Assembly: GCF_020852455.1 (NCBI RefSeq)
Contig: NZ_JADZAT010000004.1
Coordinates: 1-39,861, forward strand
Length of the DNA stretch: 39,861 nt
DNA from: Novosphingobium sp.
Lineage (GTDB): Bacteria > Pseudomonadota > Alphaproteobacteria > Sphingomonadales > Sphingomonadaceae
Direction: 5' to 3'
The first letter of the stretch is position 1. Every line of letters begins with the position of its first letter. Made by a program: the position numbers and the translations under genes. Below, one piece after another: positions 15,670-24,232 of this stretch. The notes beneath the pieces were generated by a model. That model was not told where the DNA came from and searched no databases. It saw only the letters and a list, made by a program, of their open reading frames with translations.

Positions 15670-18342
15670 ATGCGTTCGTTGTTGCTCGCCGCTTCCGCAC
15701 TCTCGCTTGCTTACGCCGCGCCTGCGCTGGCTGATGCTCCAGCCGCCGACCCGGCCAGCACGGCTGCAGCCGCGCTCGCTCCGGTCCCCCCGGGCAAGTT
15801 GACCGACGCCGCGCGGCCGCTGGCCTACCGGCTCGACCTCAGTGTCGATCCGGCGCAGGAACGCTTTTCCGGCCATGTCGAAATCGACGCGACGCTGAAG
15901 GCGCCCAGCCAGTTTATCGACCTGCATGGCCGCGATCTCAAGATGGCCAGGGTGACCGCCAGTGCCGGCGGCAAGGTTCTGACCGGTCGCTGGTTTGAGC
16001 TTGATCCCAGCGGGGTTGCCCGGCTGGTGTTCGATGAACCGCTGCCGGCCGGCAAGGTGACTTTCAGCTTTGATTATGACGCGCCCTTCCAGCAGGGCCC
16101 GTCAGGCATGTTCCGGGTCAAGGTGGGCGAGGACTGGTACAGCTGGACCCAGTTCCAGTCGATCGATGCCCGGGCGGCCTTTCCCGGCTTCGATGAACCG
16201 GGCTTCAAGGTGCCCTTCACTGTCACTCTGCGTACCCGCAAGGGGCACACCGCGGTCAGCAACGCGCCCGAAGTGTCTACCAGCACCGAGGGCGACTGGC
16301 AGGTTCACCGTTTCGCGCCGACACTGCCGCTACCGACCTACCTGATGGCGATGATGGTCGGGCCGTTTGCGACCCTGGAAGGCAAGGTTGCGCCAACGCC
16401 CCAGCGCAAGACGCCGCTGCCGATCCGGATCGTCACCACCAAGCAGAATGCCGACCGGATGAGTTTCGCGCTGGAAGGCACCAAGGGGATCGTCACCCAC
16501 CTTGAGCGCTATTTCAACCAGGGCTTCCCCTATCCCAAGCTGGACCAGATCACCACGCCGATCCTGCCCGGCGCGATGGAGAATGCCGGGGCCGATCTCT
16601 ATGCCGATCCGATCCTGATTCTCGATGAAAAGGCGCCGACCAGCCAGAAGCGAAGCTTTGGCATGGTTGTCGCACACGAACTGTCGCACCAGTGGTTCGG
16701 CGATCTGGTTACCCCGGCCTGGTGGGACGATATCTGGCTGAACGAAAGCTTCGCCAACTGGATGGGCTTCCGCATCGGTCACGAATGGCGGCCCAATCTC
16801 AACATCCGGGCCGGTGCGCTGGCCGAAGGGTTCAGCGCAATGAACACCGATTCGCTGGTGGCCGGTCGCGCGATCCACCAGCCGATCCAGACCAACGCCC
16901 AGATCGACGAGGCGTTCGATTCGATCACCTATGGCAAGGGCGGGCACGTGGTGGCGATGATCGCCGGTTACATGGGCGATACCAAGTTCCGCGACGGGGT
17001 GCGCCGCTACATGGCCAAGCACCGCTATGGCAACGCCACCAGCACCGATTTCTTTGCCGCCATGGCCGAGGCTTCGGGCGATCCCCGGATCGTCCCGGCA
17101 ATGCAGAGCTTCACCGACCAGCAGGGCGTGCCGCTGGTCACTTTCGCCGCCGATGGCAAGGGCGGCTACCGGATCAGTCAGAGCCGCTATGTGCGGCTGG
17201 GCACCACGGCGCCGGCGGTACGCTGGGGCGTGCCGGTCTGCGTGCGCAAGACCGGCGGGGCCCGCCAGTGCCAGATGCTGACCGGGGAAAGCGCCGGTCT
17301 GCAGCTGCGCGGCAAGGGCGTGCTGGTGCCCAATCTGGGCGGCACCGGATATTACCGCTTCGAACTGCCCGCCCGTGACTGGGATGCGCTGATTGCGCTG
17401 GCCGACCGGTTGCCGGGCGGCGAGGCGCTGGCGCTCGACGATTCGCTTTACGCCAGCTTCCTGGCCGGACGCGCCAGCCCCGCGCAACTGGTTGCTTCGG
17501 CGCGCAACCTGGCGCGCAACAAGGACAGCTATGCCAGCGAAGCCGGTATGGGTTCGATCGGGGCGCTGGCCCGCACCGGCATGCTTGACCAGGCCGGCGA
17601 GGCCGGGTTCCGCCGCCTGGTCGAACAGATCTATCGCCCGCGCCTGGCGGCGATGGGTTTCGATCCGAAAGCCGGGGCCTATGCCGGCGAAGACCCCGAA
17701 CGCTCGCAGCAACGCGAACAGGTGGTCGGAGAGCTTGTCGGATCGGCCAAAGACCCTGCATTGCGCAAGCAGCTGGCCAGCGCCGCGCAGGCCTATTTCG
17801 CCGGCGATGCGAATGCGCTTGACCCGGCCTGGTTCGGCATGGCCTTCGCGGTGCTGGTCGATGAAGGCGGCCTGCCTGCCGCCAAGACCCTGACCAACAA
17901 GGCGCTCGCCTCGCAGGATCCGGTGTTCCGGCCCTATGCGCTGGGCGTTGTTGCCGGTTCCGGCAATGCCGAGATCGCACGCTGGGTGCTGAACGACTTT
18001 GCTGATCCACGCCTGCGCAAAAGCGAACGGCTCGACATGGTCCGCACCGTGATTTCGACCCGCGAAACCCGCGATCTCGGTTTCGAATGGCTCAAGGCCA
18101 ATTTCGACCAGCTGACCAACGGCGGCGGCGGGATCTTCTCGGCGGCACGTTTGCCGGCGGTGCTGAGCGGGTTCTGCTCGGTCGAGCGATCGGACGAGAT
18201 TGCCGCACTGCTGCGGCCCAAGCTGAAGGGCCGGACCGGCGCGCTTGAGCTGGAACGCACGGTTGAGCGGGTGCGTTCCTGCGGGGTGCTCAAGGACAAG
18301 CGCGGCGCCGAATTCTCGGCCGAACTGGCGAAGGTCAAGTAA
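15670..18342 (+). CDS. Exported M1-family aminopeptidase
   Basis: An 890-residue zinc metallopeptidase of family M1. A signal peptide (MRSLLLAASALSLAYAAPALA) places it in the periplasm or outside. The substrate-binding exopeptidase motif is GAMENAG (~301). The zinc site is HELSHQWFGD (His336, Glu337, His340) with the third ligand in NESFANW (Glu359), the HExxH-18-E spacing of M1. The C-terminal ~350 residues form the ERAP1-like helical domain. It removes N-terminal residues from peptides. AGGGGAA lies just upstream of the ATG. It meets the histidine kinase gene tail to tail with an 8-base overlap. Confidence 0.93.
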   Translation: MRSLLLAASALSLAYAAPALADAPAADPASTAAAALAPVPPGKLTDAARPLAYRLDLSVDPAQERFSGHVEIDATLKAPSQFIDLHGRDLKMARVTASAGGKVLTGRWFELDPSGVARLVFDEPLPAGKVTFSFDYDAPFQQGPSGMFRVKVGEDWYSWTQFQSIDARAAFPGFDEPGFKVPFTVTLRTRKGHTAVSNAPEVSTSTEGDWQVHRFAPTLPLPTYLMAMMVGPFATLEGKVAPTPQRKTPLPIRIVTTKQNADRMSFALEGTKGIVTHLERYFNQGFPYPKLDQITTPILPGAMENAGADLYADPILILDEKAPTSQKRSFGMVVAHELSHQWFGDLVTPAWWDDIWLNESFANWMGFRIGHEWRPNLNIRAGALAEGFSAMNTDSLVAGRAIHQPIQTNAQIDEAFDSITYGKGGHVVAMIAGYMGDTKFRDGVRRYMAKHRYGNATSTDFFAAMAEASGDPRIVPAMQSFTDQQGVPLVTFAADGKGGYRISQSRYVRLGTTAPAVRWGVPVCVRKTGGARQCQMLTGESAGLQLRGKGVLVPNLGGTGYYRFELPARDWDALIALADRLPGGEALALDDSLYASFLAGRASPAQLVASARNLARNKDSYASEAGMGSIGALARTGMLDQAGEAGFRRLVEQIYRPRLAAMGFDPKAGAYAGEDPERSQQREQVVGELVGSAKDPALRKQLASAAQAYFAGDANALDPAWFGMAFAVLVDEGGLPAAKTLTNKALASQDPVFRPYALGVVAGSGNAEIARWVLNDFADPRLRKSERLDMVRTVISTRETRDLGFEWLKANFDQLTNGGGGIFSAARLPAVLSGFCSVERSDEIAALLRPKLKGRTGALELERTVERVRSCGVLKDKRGAEFSAELAKVK

Positions 18343-19741
18343 GCGGCAAGGCCAGGGTCGCGACCAGGCCGGTTACCATGCCGGCCGAATCGCGGCGGTT
18401 GGCCAGCTGCAGGCTGCCGCCGTGCTGGTCGGCAATCGCGCGGGCCAGGGTCAGGCCCAGCCCGGCGCCGCCGGTCTCGCTGTTGCGTGACGGTTCGCCG
18501 CGGGTGAAGGGTTCAAGCATCCGGGCGATCTGGTCTTCGGGAATTCCCGGGCCCTGGTCTTCGATCCGGATCACGGCCTGACCGCCTTCGCGCACCAGTT
18601 CGATCCGCGCGACTTTGCCATAGCGCAGCGCATTGACCACCAGATTGCGCACCGCCCGGCGCAGCCAGGTGGCGCGGATCGGCAGGACAATGCGCTCGCC
18701 GCCCTCGAAAGTCACCGGCTCGCCCATGTCCTCGAATTCCTCGGCTACCTGCAAGACCAGCGCGCCCAGTTCGGCCGGTTCGAGCGGGTCGCTGGGGCGT
18801 CCGACCCGGGCGAGGCTGAGGATATCGTCGAGGCTGCGGGTGATGTCCTCGATCGTGCGGGCCATCTTGGCGCGCTCACCTTCGTCCTCGACGCTTTCGA
18901 TCCGCACCCGCAGGGCCGCCAGCGGTGTCTTGAGGTCATGCCCGATCGCGCCCAGCATCACGTCCTTTTCATCGAGCAGCGCAGCCAGGCGCGCTTCCAT
19001 CGCATTGTGCGCCACGATCAGGCGGCGGACGTCATCCGGTCCCCGGGGCTCAAGCTGGCCTTGTGCGTCGCGCGTTTCGGCGAAACGCTCCAGCCGCCCG
19101 GTCAAGGCCTTCAGCGGTTTGGTGATCTGGCCCAGGATCAGCGCGATCGCGCCGAACAGCAGGGCGTAAAGCAGCAAGGTCTGGCCAACCAGGGTCAGCA
19201 GCAGGCCGCGTTCAGGGCGCGGGACCGGCATGCGGACCACCATCCACCCTGCCTTGGCTGGCATCTCGACTGCGGCAACCATCATTTCGCGCGGCGGCGG
19301 TGGGGCGTGCTCACCCAGTGCGACCGTACGGCGGGCGATGCGATTGGCCAGGTGCCGATCGTGCCCCAGCGGGCGGTGAAACACCACCACATTGCCGGTT
19401 GAAAAGCCCTGTCCGGCCAGGATTTCCTGCAATTCCTGCTCGGCCCGGTCGATCCGATGATCGCTGGGCAGTAGCGGCGATCTGGCGATCTGCTCGACTT
19501 TCAGCTGGCGCGCCGCCTCGACTGCGCCGGGCGGGTGCTGACCGGCCATCCGGCCTTCGCGGTTGGCGGCGAACAGCCGGATCGCGGCGGCATGGACCAG
19601 GGCGGCCTCGCGGCGCTCGACCTGCGCGGAATAGAGCAGCGCGGCGCTGATCCCCTGCGCCAGCAACAGCGCAAGCGCCACCGCCAGCAGCAGCTGTCCT
19701 TGCAGGCTCTTCGGCCAGATGCCCCCGAACCAGCGTGTCAT
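18335..19741 (-). CDS. Sensor histidine kinase (EnvZ-like), partner of the regulator at 19743-20471
   Basis: A 468-residue membrane kinase. An N-terminal helix (about 16-36) and a second one (about 180-205) flank a short periplasmic domain; a HAMP linker follows. The phosphoacceptor is in GAIGHDLKTPLAALR (His268), and the ATPase domain has an N-box (RNLVVNALRYG), EDQGPGIPED and GGAGLGLTLARAI. All catalytic boxes are intact. It starts one base after the stop of the response regulator gene, so the two are co-translated. With the exported EF-hand protein as first gene of the same operon, a cation- or envelope-related signal is a fair inference, but the ligand is unknown. Confidence 0.92.
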   Translation of the reverse strand: MTRWFGGIWPKSLQGQLLLAVALALLLAQGISAALLYSAQVERREAALVHAAAIRLFAANREGRMAGQHPPGAVEAARQLKVEQIARSPLLPSDHRIDRAEQELQEILAGQGFSTGNVVVFHRPLGHDRHLANRIARRTVALGEHAPPPPREMMVAAVEMPAKAGWMVVRMPVPRPERGLLLTLVGQTLLLYALLFGAIALILGQITKPLKALTGRLERFAETRDAQGQLEPRGPDDVRRLIVAHNAMEARLAALLDEKDVMLGAIGHDLKTPLAALRVRIESVEDEGERAKMARTIEDITRSLDDILSLARVGRPSDPLEPAELGALVLQVAEEFEDMGEPVTFEGGERIVLPIRATWLRRAVRNLVVNALRYGKVARIELVREGGQAVIRIEDQGPGIPEDQIARMLEPFTRGEPSRNSETGGAGLGLTLARAIADQHGGSLQLANRRDSAGMVTGLVATLALPLT

Positions 19742-19742
19742 G

Positions 19743-20471
19743 TCAGGGCGACTTCACCCGGCGGACATCGGCGGCGAGCATGTAGCCGCCGCCCCAGACG
19801 GTCTGGATCAGCGTGGGGTTCTTGCTGTCGGGTTCGATCTTGCGGCGCAGGCGGCTGACCTGGTTGTCGACCGCGCGGTCAAACAGATGCGCTTCGCGGC
19901 CCTGGACCATGTCGAGCAGCCGGTCGCGATCGAGTACCTGGCGGGGGTGTTCGAGGAAGGCCATCAGCAGGCGGAATTCGACCGATGAGATCGAGACCAT
20001 CGCGCCTTCGGGATCGGTCAGCCGGCGCTTGAGCGGATCGAGCCGCCAGCCTTCGAATTCGAACTCTTCATCGTCGGCCGGCGCGCTGGCGCCCTTGGTT
20101 GCCCGGCGCAGGACCGATCGGATCCGCGCGACCAGTTCGCGTGGTTCGAAAGGTTTGACGACATAGTCGTCGGCGCCGATTTCCAGCCCGACAATCCGGT
20201 CCATCGCTTCGCCCTTGGCGGTCAGCAGGATCGTGGGGATCTGGTGCGCATCGGCCAGATGACGGCACAGCGACAGGCCATCCTCACCCGGCATCATGAT
20301 ATCGAGCAGCACCAGTTCGGGCAGCTCGACCTTGATCAGGCTGCGCGCCTCGGCCGCGCTGGCGGCCTGGCGCACGGCAAACCCCTGGCGCGAGAGGTAC
20401 TCGGCCAGGGGTTCGCGCAGTGCCGGTTCGTCATCGACCAGCAGCAGGCGGGTGGGCGCAGATTGCTCCAT
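19743..20471 (-). CDS. OmpR/PhoB-family response regulator
   Basis: A 242-residue two-domain regulator. The receiver domain has LLLVDDEPALRE, the phosphoacceptor Asp57 in LLDIMMPGEDG, and VVKPFEPREL with the conserved Lys. The C-terminal winged helix (about 140-235) includes VEFRLLMAFLEHP and VDNQVSRLRRKIEPD, ending WGGGYMLAADV. It lies between the EF-hand gene (23 bases upstream) and the kinase (1 base downstream). Its likely target is the tandem 10-bp repeat upstream of the operon at 21233-21250, a spacing suited to a dimer of this family, and the matching site at 6235-6252. Confidence 0.94.
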   Translation of the reverse strand: MEQSAPTRLLLVDDEPALREPLAEYLSRQGFAVRQAASAAEARSLIKVELPELVLLDIMMPGEDGLSLCRHLADAHQIPTILLTAKGEAMDRIVGLEIGADDYVVKPFEPRELVARIRSVLRRATKGASAPADDEEFEFEGWRLDPLKRRLTDPEGAMVSISSVEFRLLMAFLEHPRQVLDRDRLLDMVQGREAHLFDRAVDNQVSRLRRKIEPDSKNPTLIQTVWGGGYMLAADVRRVKSP

Positions 20472-20494
20472 CGCAGCCGCTTGCGGTGGCCGGG

Positions 20495-21097
20495 TCAGTT
20501 GGCCGGCGGCGGGGGCATGTCATGCCCGGCGTGCGGGCCCGGACCCTGCCCGCCGCGCTTGCCGCCCTTCATTGCGCGCATCTTGTCGCGCGCGGCCTGA
20601 CGCTCTTCCTTGGTCAGCTTGCCGTCCTTGTTGGCGTCCATCATGTCAAAATGCTTGGCGGCGGCGGCCTGCAGTTCGTCACGCGTGACCGCGCCGTCCT
20701 TGTTGGCATCGGCCATCTTCATCATCATGCCGCCGCGCTTGCCGCCGTGTTCGCCATGCTTGCCTTCGCGCTGGCCATGCCCGGCCCGGTCGCCACCGCG
20801 CTGGTGAGCAGCAGCGAATTCCTCGCGCGAGATCGAACCGTTGTGGTCGGTGTCGAGCTTGTCGAACATCTGGCCCTGCATCTGGCCCTGATGCGCGGCA
20901 CGATCAGCCGCATCGAGCTTGCCGTCCTTGTTGGCATCCATCTTGGCGAACATGTCACCATGGCTGGCCAGGAATTCGGCCTTGGTAACAGTCTTGTCGC
21001 CCAACGGGTCCATGCCCGGGCCACGTTCGGCGGCGGCAATTGCGGTGCCGGCAATGCCCAGCGCCAGCAGCGACAGGCCAAGGGTGATCTTCTTCAT
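20495..21097 (-). CDS. Exported EF-hand calcium-binding protein
   Basis: A 200-residue exported protein with signal peptide MKKITLGLSLLALGIAGTAIA. It has four canonical EF-hand loops, DANKDGKLDAAD (54-65), DTDHNGSISREE (82-93), DANKDGAVTRDE (130-141) and DANKDGKLTKEE (154-165), and a degenerate one at 30-41. Between loops 2 and 3 is a His/Gly/Met-rich linker (GHGQREGKHGEHGG, GGMMMKM), and the tail contains HAGHDMPPPP; both could bind soft metals. A GGGAG site precedes the ATG at 21097. It is the first gene of the operon with the response regulator and kinase. Function is unknown; periplasmic calcium or metal binding that feeds the kinase signal is inference. Confidence 0.88.
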   Translation of the reverse strand: MKKITLGLSLLALGIAGTAIAAAERGPGMDPLGDKTVTKAEFLASHGDMFAKMDANKDGKLDAADRAAHQGQMQGQMFDKLDTDHNGSISREEFAAAHQRGGDRAGHGQREGKHGEHGGKRGGMMMKMADANKDGAVTRDELQAAAAKHFDMMDANKDGKLTKEERQAARDKMRAMKGGKRGGQGPGPHAGHDMPPPPAN

Positions 21098-21232
21098 CTG
21101 CGTACTCCCGTACTTGCGAAAGGGGTGAAGCCGCGCGATCCCGAGGGGAGGGGAACAAGGGAGATCGACACGGCTTCCATGGCCCCTGATAGGCGCAGGC
21201 TGTCGCTGGATTGTGCCCGAAGCAAGCGAATT

Positions 21233-21250
21233 TGTCGCCAATTGTCGCAA
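21233..21250 (-). promoter_or_regulatory. Tandem 10-bp repeat, candidate OmpR-type operator (site 2)
   Basis: Read on the minus strand it is TTGCGACAATTGGCGACA: two GCGACA units at 10-bp spacing, 17 of 18 bases identical to 6235-6252. It is 135 bases upstream of the EF-hand ATG and faces the same way as that gene, so it may be an autoregulatory site of the operon's response regulator. Confidence 0.6.
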
Positions 21251-21289
21251 ACGGGGAACCTGGTTCACCCGGCGTTTATCGCGGCCCGC

Positions 21290-21658
21290 TCAGCCCATGA
21301 CAAAAGCGTTGAGCTTGTTGCCATCGGGATCGCGGAAGTAACCGGCATAGAACCCGTCACCGCGCGGCCCGGGCGCGCCTTCGTCGCTGCCGCCGTTGGC
21401 CAGCGCCAGATCGTAGAGCCGCTGGACCTGGTCCTGGTCCCGCGCCTCGATCGCCACCATCACCCCGTTGCCGACAGTCGCCTGCTGGCCGTCGAAAGGC
21501 TTGGTCGCCGCAATCCCGCAGCCGCCGCCCGGCGTGCCCCAGGCGATGAAGGTTTCGAATTCCATCATCCGCCCGGTGCCCATTTCGGCGGCAATAGCAT
21601 CATAAAATTTGGCGGCGCGCGGCAGGTCGTTGGTACCGACGGTTACATATCCGATCAT
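21290..21658 (-). CDS. VOC-family (glyoxalase-like) protein
   Basis: A 122-residue single-module vicinal-oxygen-chelate protein. It begins MIGYVTVGTNDLPRAAKFYD, the typical first beta-alpha unit, and ends GYFRDPDGNKLNAFVMG, the typical last strand. The metal ligands of true glyoxalase I are only partly present. The function is therefore open: small VOC proteins include lyases, dioxygenase-like and resistance proteins. The start at 21658 is set by AGGAG six or seven bases upstream (read on the minus strand). It is divergent from the toxin-antitoxin pair. Confidence 0.9.
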   Translation of the reverse strand: MIGYVTVGTNDLPRAAKFYDAIAAEMGTGRMMEFETFIAWGTPGGGCGIAATKPFDGQQATVGNGVMVAIEARDQDQVQRLYDLALANGGSDEGAPGPRGDGFYAGYFRDPDGNKLNAFVMG

Positions 21659-21720
21659 TGATTCGCTCCTTGTGGAATTAGGGGAACATGATGCGAACAT
21701 CTGGAGAGAGTCAAGGAAGG

Positions 21721-21748
21721 TTGCATTCTTCCGCGCCATTGGTATAAC
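21721..21748 (+). promoter_or_regulatory. Promoter of the toxin-antitoxin pair, possibly leaderless
   Basis: TTGCAT (21721-21726) and TATAAC (21743-21748) with a 16-bp spacer make a good sigma-70-type promoter. Transcription would start about seven bases after the -10, at about 21755, which is the A of the antitoxin ATG. No Shine-Dalgarno sequence is present, so the mRNA may be leaderless. Confidence 0.6.
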
Positions 21749-21754
21749 AAATGT

Positions 21755-21982
21755 ATGAACATGACTTCCAAAATCGCCAAGCATGGTAATTCAACCGCAA
21801 TTCCGGTCAGCAAGGAATTTCTCGCGAAGCTGCGCGTGGCATTGGGGGATCAGGTTTATTTCACCGAAACGCCAACCGGCTTTCATGTTACGGCTTGCGA
21901 TCCCCAATTTGCCGCAAAGATGGAAGCGGCTGAGGCGATCATGCGGGAAGACCGCGACATCCTGAGCGTCCTTGCAAAATGA
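21755..21982 (+). CDS. MazE/AbrB-type antitoxin
   Basis: A 75-residue SpoVT-AbrB swapped-hairpin protein: SKIAKHGNSTAIPVSKEFL and LRVALGDQVYFTETPTGF form the DNA-binding beta-barrel half, and the C-terminal part (AAKMEAAEAIMREDRDILSVLAK) would be the toxin-binding tail. The gene stop overlaps the toxin start (ATGA). Antitoxins of this class neutralise the toxin and repress their own promoter. The start may be 21755 or the ATG two codons later; the predicted transcription start coincides with 21755. Confidence 0.87.
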   Translation: MNMTSKIAKHGNSTAIPVSKEFLAKLRVALGDQVYFTETPTGFHVTACDPQFAAKMEAAEAIMREDRDILSVLAK

Positions 21983-22377
21983 GCGCAGGGCGGATCGAGC
22001 CAGTCTGGCTTGATCAGCGAGATGCCATCGCCATCCATGATCGCCAACTGGCTGAGCATGGCGGTGGCGCGGGATTGCGCGACCCAGGACTGCTCGATTC
22101 CGCCCTGGCCCGGCCGGTTAATCGCTGGAACTATGGCGAGGAAGATCCCGCCGCGCTTGCGGCTGCCTATGCCTATGGCATCGCCCGGAATCACCCCTTC
22201 GTCGATGGGAACAAGCGAACCGCCTGGGTCTTTGCGCGATTGTTCCTGGCGGTCAATGGCCGCAGATTGCAGTTTTCTCCCGATGCTGCCATCGCCATGA
22301 TGCTGGCGCTTGCCGCCGGAGAACTGCCTGAATCGGAAGTCGCAGACTGGTTCCGGCAGCACCTGGTCGCAACCTGA
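21979..22377 (+). CDS. doc: Doc-family (Fic-fold) toxin
   Basis: A 132-residue death-on-curing toxin. The Fic-type active-site motif is HPFVDGNKRTAWVFA, with the catalytic His, the acidic residue and the Lys-Arg that define Doc. LRDPGLLDSALARP in the first third is also typical. P1 Doc phosphorylates EF-Tu and stops translation; the same activity is likely here but not shown. The partner is a MazE-like protein, not the Phd-type antitoxin of P1. Translation is coupled to the antitoxin by a four-base overlap. It ends two bases before the convergent aminopeptidase stop. Confidence 0.93.
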   Translation: MSAGRIEPVWLDQRDAIAIHDRQLAEHGGGAGLRDPGLLDSALARPVNRWNYGEEDPAALAAAYAYGIARNHPFVDGNKRTAWVFARLFLAVNGRRLQFSPDAAIAMMLALAAGELPESEVADWFRQHLVAT

Positions 22378-22378
22378 C

Positions 22379-24193
22379 CTACCCCCGGCTGAGCGCCCTG
22401 CACGCCTCCTTCAGCCAGGCCAGTACTTCGCCTTCCAGCTGCGGTGCCAGCACGGCTTCGACCTTGGCGTGATAATCATCCCACCACTTGAGCTCGTCGC
22501 GGGTCAGCAGGCTGGTATCGACCAGGGTGCGGTCGATCGGGGCGAAGGTCAGCGTTTCTAAGCCCAGCCATTCGCCTTCCATTCCGGGGATCTCGCGGCG
22601 TTCGACCAGCACCAGGTTTTCGGTGCGGATCCCGAAGTCACCGGCCTTGTAATAGCCCGGTTCGTTCGACAGGATCATCCCCGCCAGCAGTTCCTGCCCG
22701 GTTCCGGCCTGGCCGCCCTGCGCCTTGGCAATCCGCTGCGGCCCTTCGTGGACCGACAGGAAGCTGCCGACCCCGTGCCCGGTGCCGTGGGCATAATCAA
22801 CCCCGGCCTGCCACAGCGCATGACGCGCCAGGGTATCGAGCTGGCTGCCGATAGTACCCTGCGGGAACACCGCCTGGGCCAGCATGATGTGGCCCTTGAG
22901 CACGCGGGTGAAGCGATCCTTGTGTTCCGCCGTGGGCTGGCCCGGGCCGATCCAGACGGTGCGGGTGATGTCGGTGGTACCATCCAGGTACTGCCCGCCC
23001 GAATCAACCAGATAGACCGACGAGGGATCGATCGGGATGTTGCTTGCCTCGTCCACCTTGTAGTGCGGGCTGGCGGCGTGGGGACCCGCGGCAGAGATCG
23101 TATCGAAGCTCATGTCGCGCAACAGCTCGCTTTCCTCGCGGAAGGCCTGCAGCCTGGCGGCGGCCGAAAGCTCGTCCTGCCCGCCCTTGGGCGCTTCCAC
23201 GCTGAGCCAGTGGAGGAACCTGGCGATCGCCGCCCCGTCGCGGGCCTGGGCGGCGCGCTGGCCGGCCTGTTCGACCGGGTTCTTGACCGCCTTGGCCAGC
23301 ACGGTCGGGTCGGTCAGTTCGATCACCTGCGCGCCGGCGCCTTGCAGCGCGGCGAAGACCGCCTCGACCGAGCGTTCGGGATCGACTGCGACCTTCTTTC
23401 CGGCCAGCGCCTTGAGCTGCGGCACAAATGCCTCGCGCGGGCGCACCGTTACGGCATTGCCCAGATGGGCGCGCAGTTCGGGGGTGACCTTGTCCTCGGC
23501 GATGAACAGCTCGGCGGTGCCATCGGCATGGGCCAGCACGAAGCTGAGCGCCACCGGCGTGCAGCTCACGTCGGTGCCGCGCAGGTTGAGCAGCCAGGCG
23601 ACGCCATCAAGCGCGGAAACCACTGCCGCGTCGAGGCCCTTGGCGGCCAGCCATTCGGCTACCTCGCTGCGCTTGGCCTCGCTCGACTTGCCGGTGTATT
23701 CGTTGCCGTGGACCAGCGCCGGGGCCAGCGATGGCGCGGGCTGGTCGGCCCAGATCGCGTCGATCGGGTTGCCTTCGACCGGTTCGAGCGCCGCGCCTTT
23801 GGCTTTCAGCGCCTTGTTGGTGGCATCGACCCAGGGCTTGCCGTGCAGCCAGGGATCGAACCCGATCTTGCTGCCTCCGGGTGCATGTTCGCCCAGCCAG
23901 GCCGAAACCGATGTGGCCGGGACCGAAACATAGTCGAACAGCCGCCCGTCCACCTGCTCGCGCACCTGCAGCGTATAACGCCCGTCGATGAAAATCGCGG
24001 CCTTGTCGGCCAGTACCACCGCCGTTCCGGCCGAACCGCCGAACCCGGTCAGCCAGGCCAGCCGTTGGGCATAGGCGCCGACATATTCGCTCATATGCTC
24101 GTCAGAGATCGGCACCACGAAGCCATCGAGCCTGCGGGTCTTCAATTCCTTGCGCAGCGCATCGAGGCGCGCTTCATGGGTATTCATCAGCAT
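22379..24193 (-). CDS. pepP: Aminopeptidase P family (Xaa-Pro aminopeptidase)
   Basis: A 604-residue M24B peptidase of the long, eukaryote-like XPNPEP type, with two creatinase N-domains (about 10-300) and a C-terminal pita-bread catalytic domain. Metal ligands are seen in DSGGQYLDGTTDITR (two Asp), GTGHGVGSFLSVHEGP (His), NEPGYY (Glu) and TENLVLVE (Glu). It releases N-terminal residues that precede proline, in the cytoplasm. An ATG at 24187 is an equally possible start; neither has a clear ribosome-binding site. The gene is divergent from oligopeptidase B with only 39 bases between start codons. Confidence 0.93.
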   Translation of the reverse strand: MLMNTHEARLDALRKELKTRRLDGFVVPISDEHMSEYVGAYAQRLAWLTGFGGSAGTAVVLADKAAIFIDGRYTLQVREQVDGRLFDYVSVPATSVSAWLGEHAPGGSKIGFDPWLHGKPWVDATNKALKAKGAALEPVEGNPIDAIWADQPAPSLAPALVHGNEYTGKSSEAKRSEVAEWLAAKGLDAAVVSALDGVAWLLNLRGTDVSCTPVALSFVLAHADGTAELFIAEDKVTPELRAHLGNAVTVRPREAFVPQLKALAGKKVAVDPERSVEAVFAALQGAGAQVIELTDPTVLAKAVKNPVEQAGQRAAQARDGAAIARFLHWLSVEAPKGGQDELSAAARLQAFREESELLRDMSFDTISAAGPHAASPHYKVDEASNIPIDPSSVYLVDSGGQYLDGTTDITRTVWIGPGQPTAEHKDRFTRVLKGHIMLAQAVFPQGTIGSQLDTLARHALWQAGVDYAHGTGHGVGSFLSVHEGPQRIAKAQGGQAGTGQELLAGMILSNEPGYYKAGDFGIRTENLVLVERREIPGMEGEWLGLETLTFAPIDRTLVDTSLLTRDELKWWDDYHAKVEAVLAPQLEGEVLAWLKEACRALSRG

Positions 24194-24232
24194 GGTGTTG
24201 CAGTCCTTCTGTCACCACCATAGAGCCATGCC

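Noticed and set aside
21255..21276. GGAAC followed by CGTT, like an EcfG (general stress response) promoter.
   Set aside because: The spacer is 13 bases; EcfG promoters need about 16-17.
20420..21661. A 413-codon plus-strand frame over the regulator, EF-hand and VOC genes.
   Set aside because: It is a shadow of GC-rich codon use; the minus-strand proteins have clear domains and starts.
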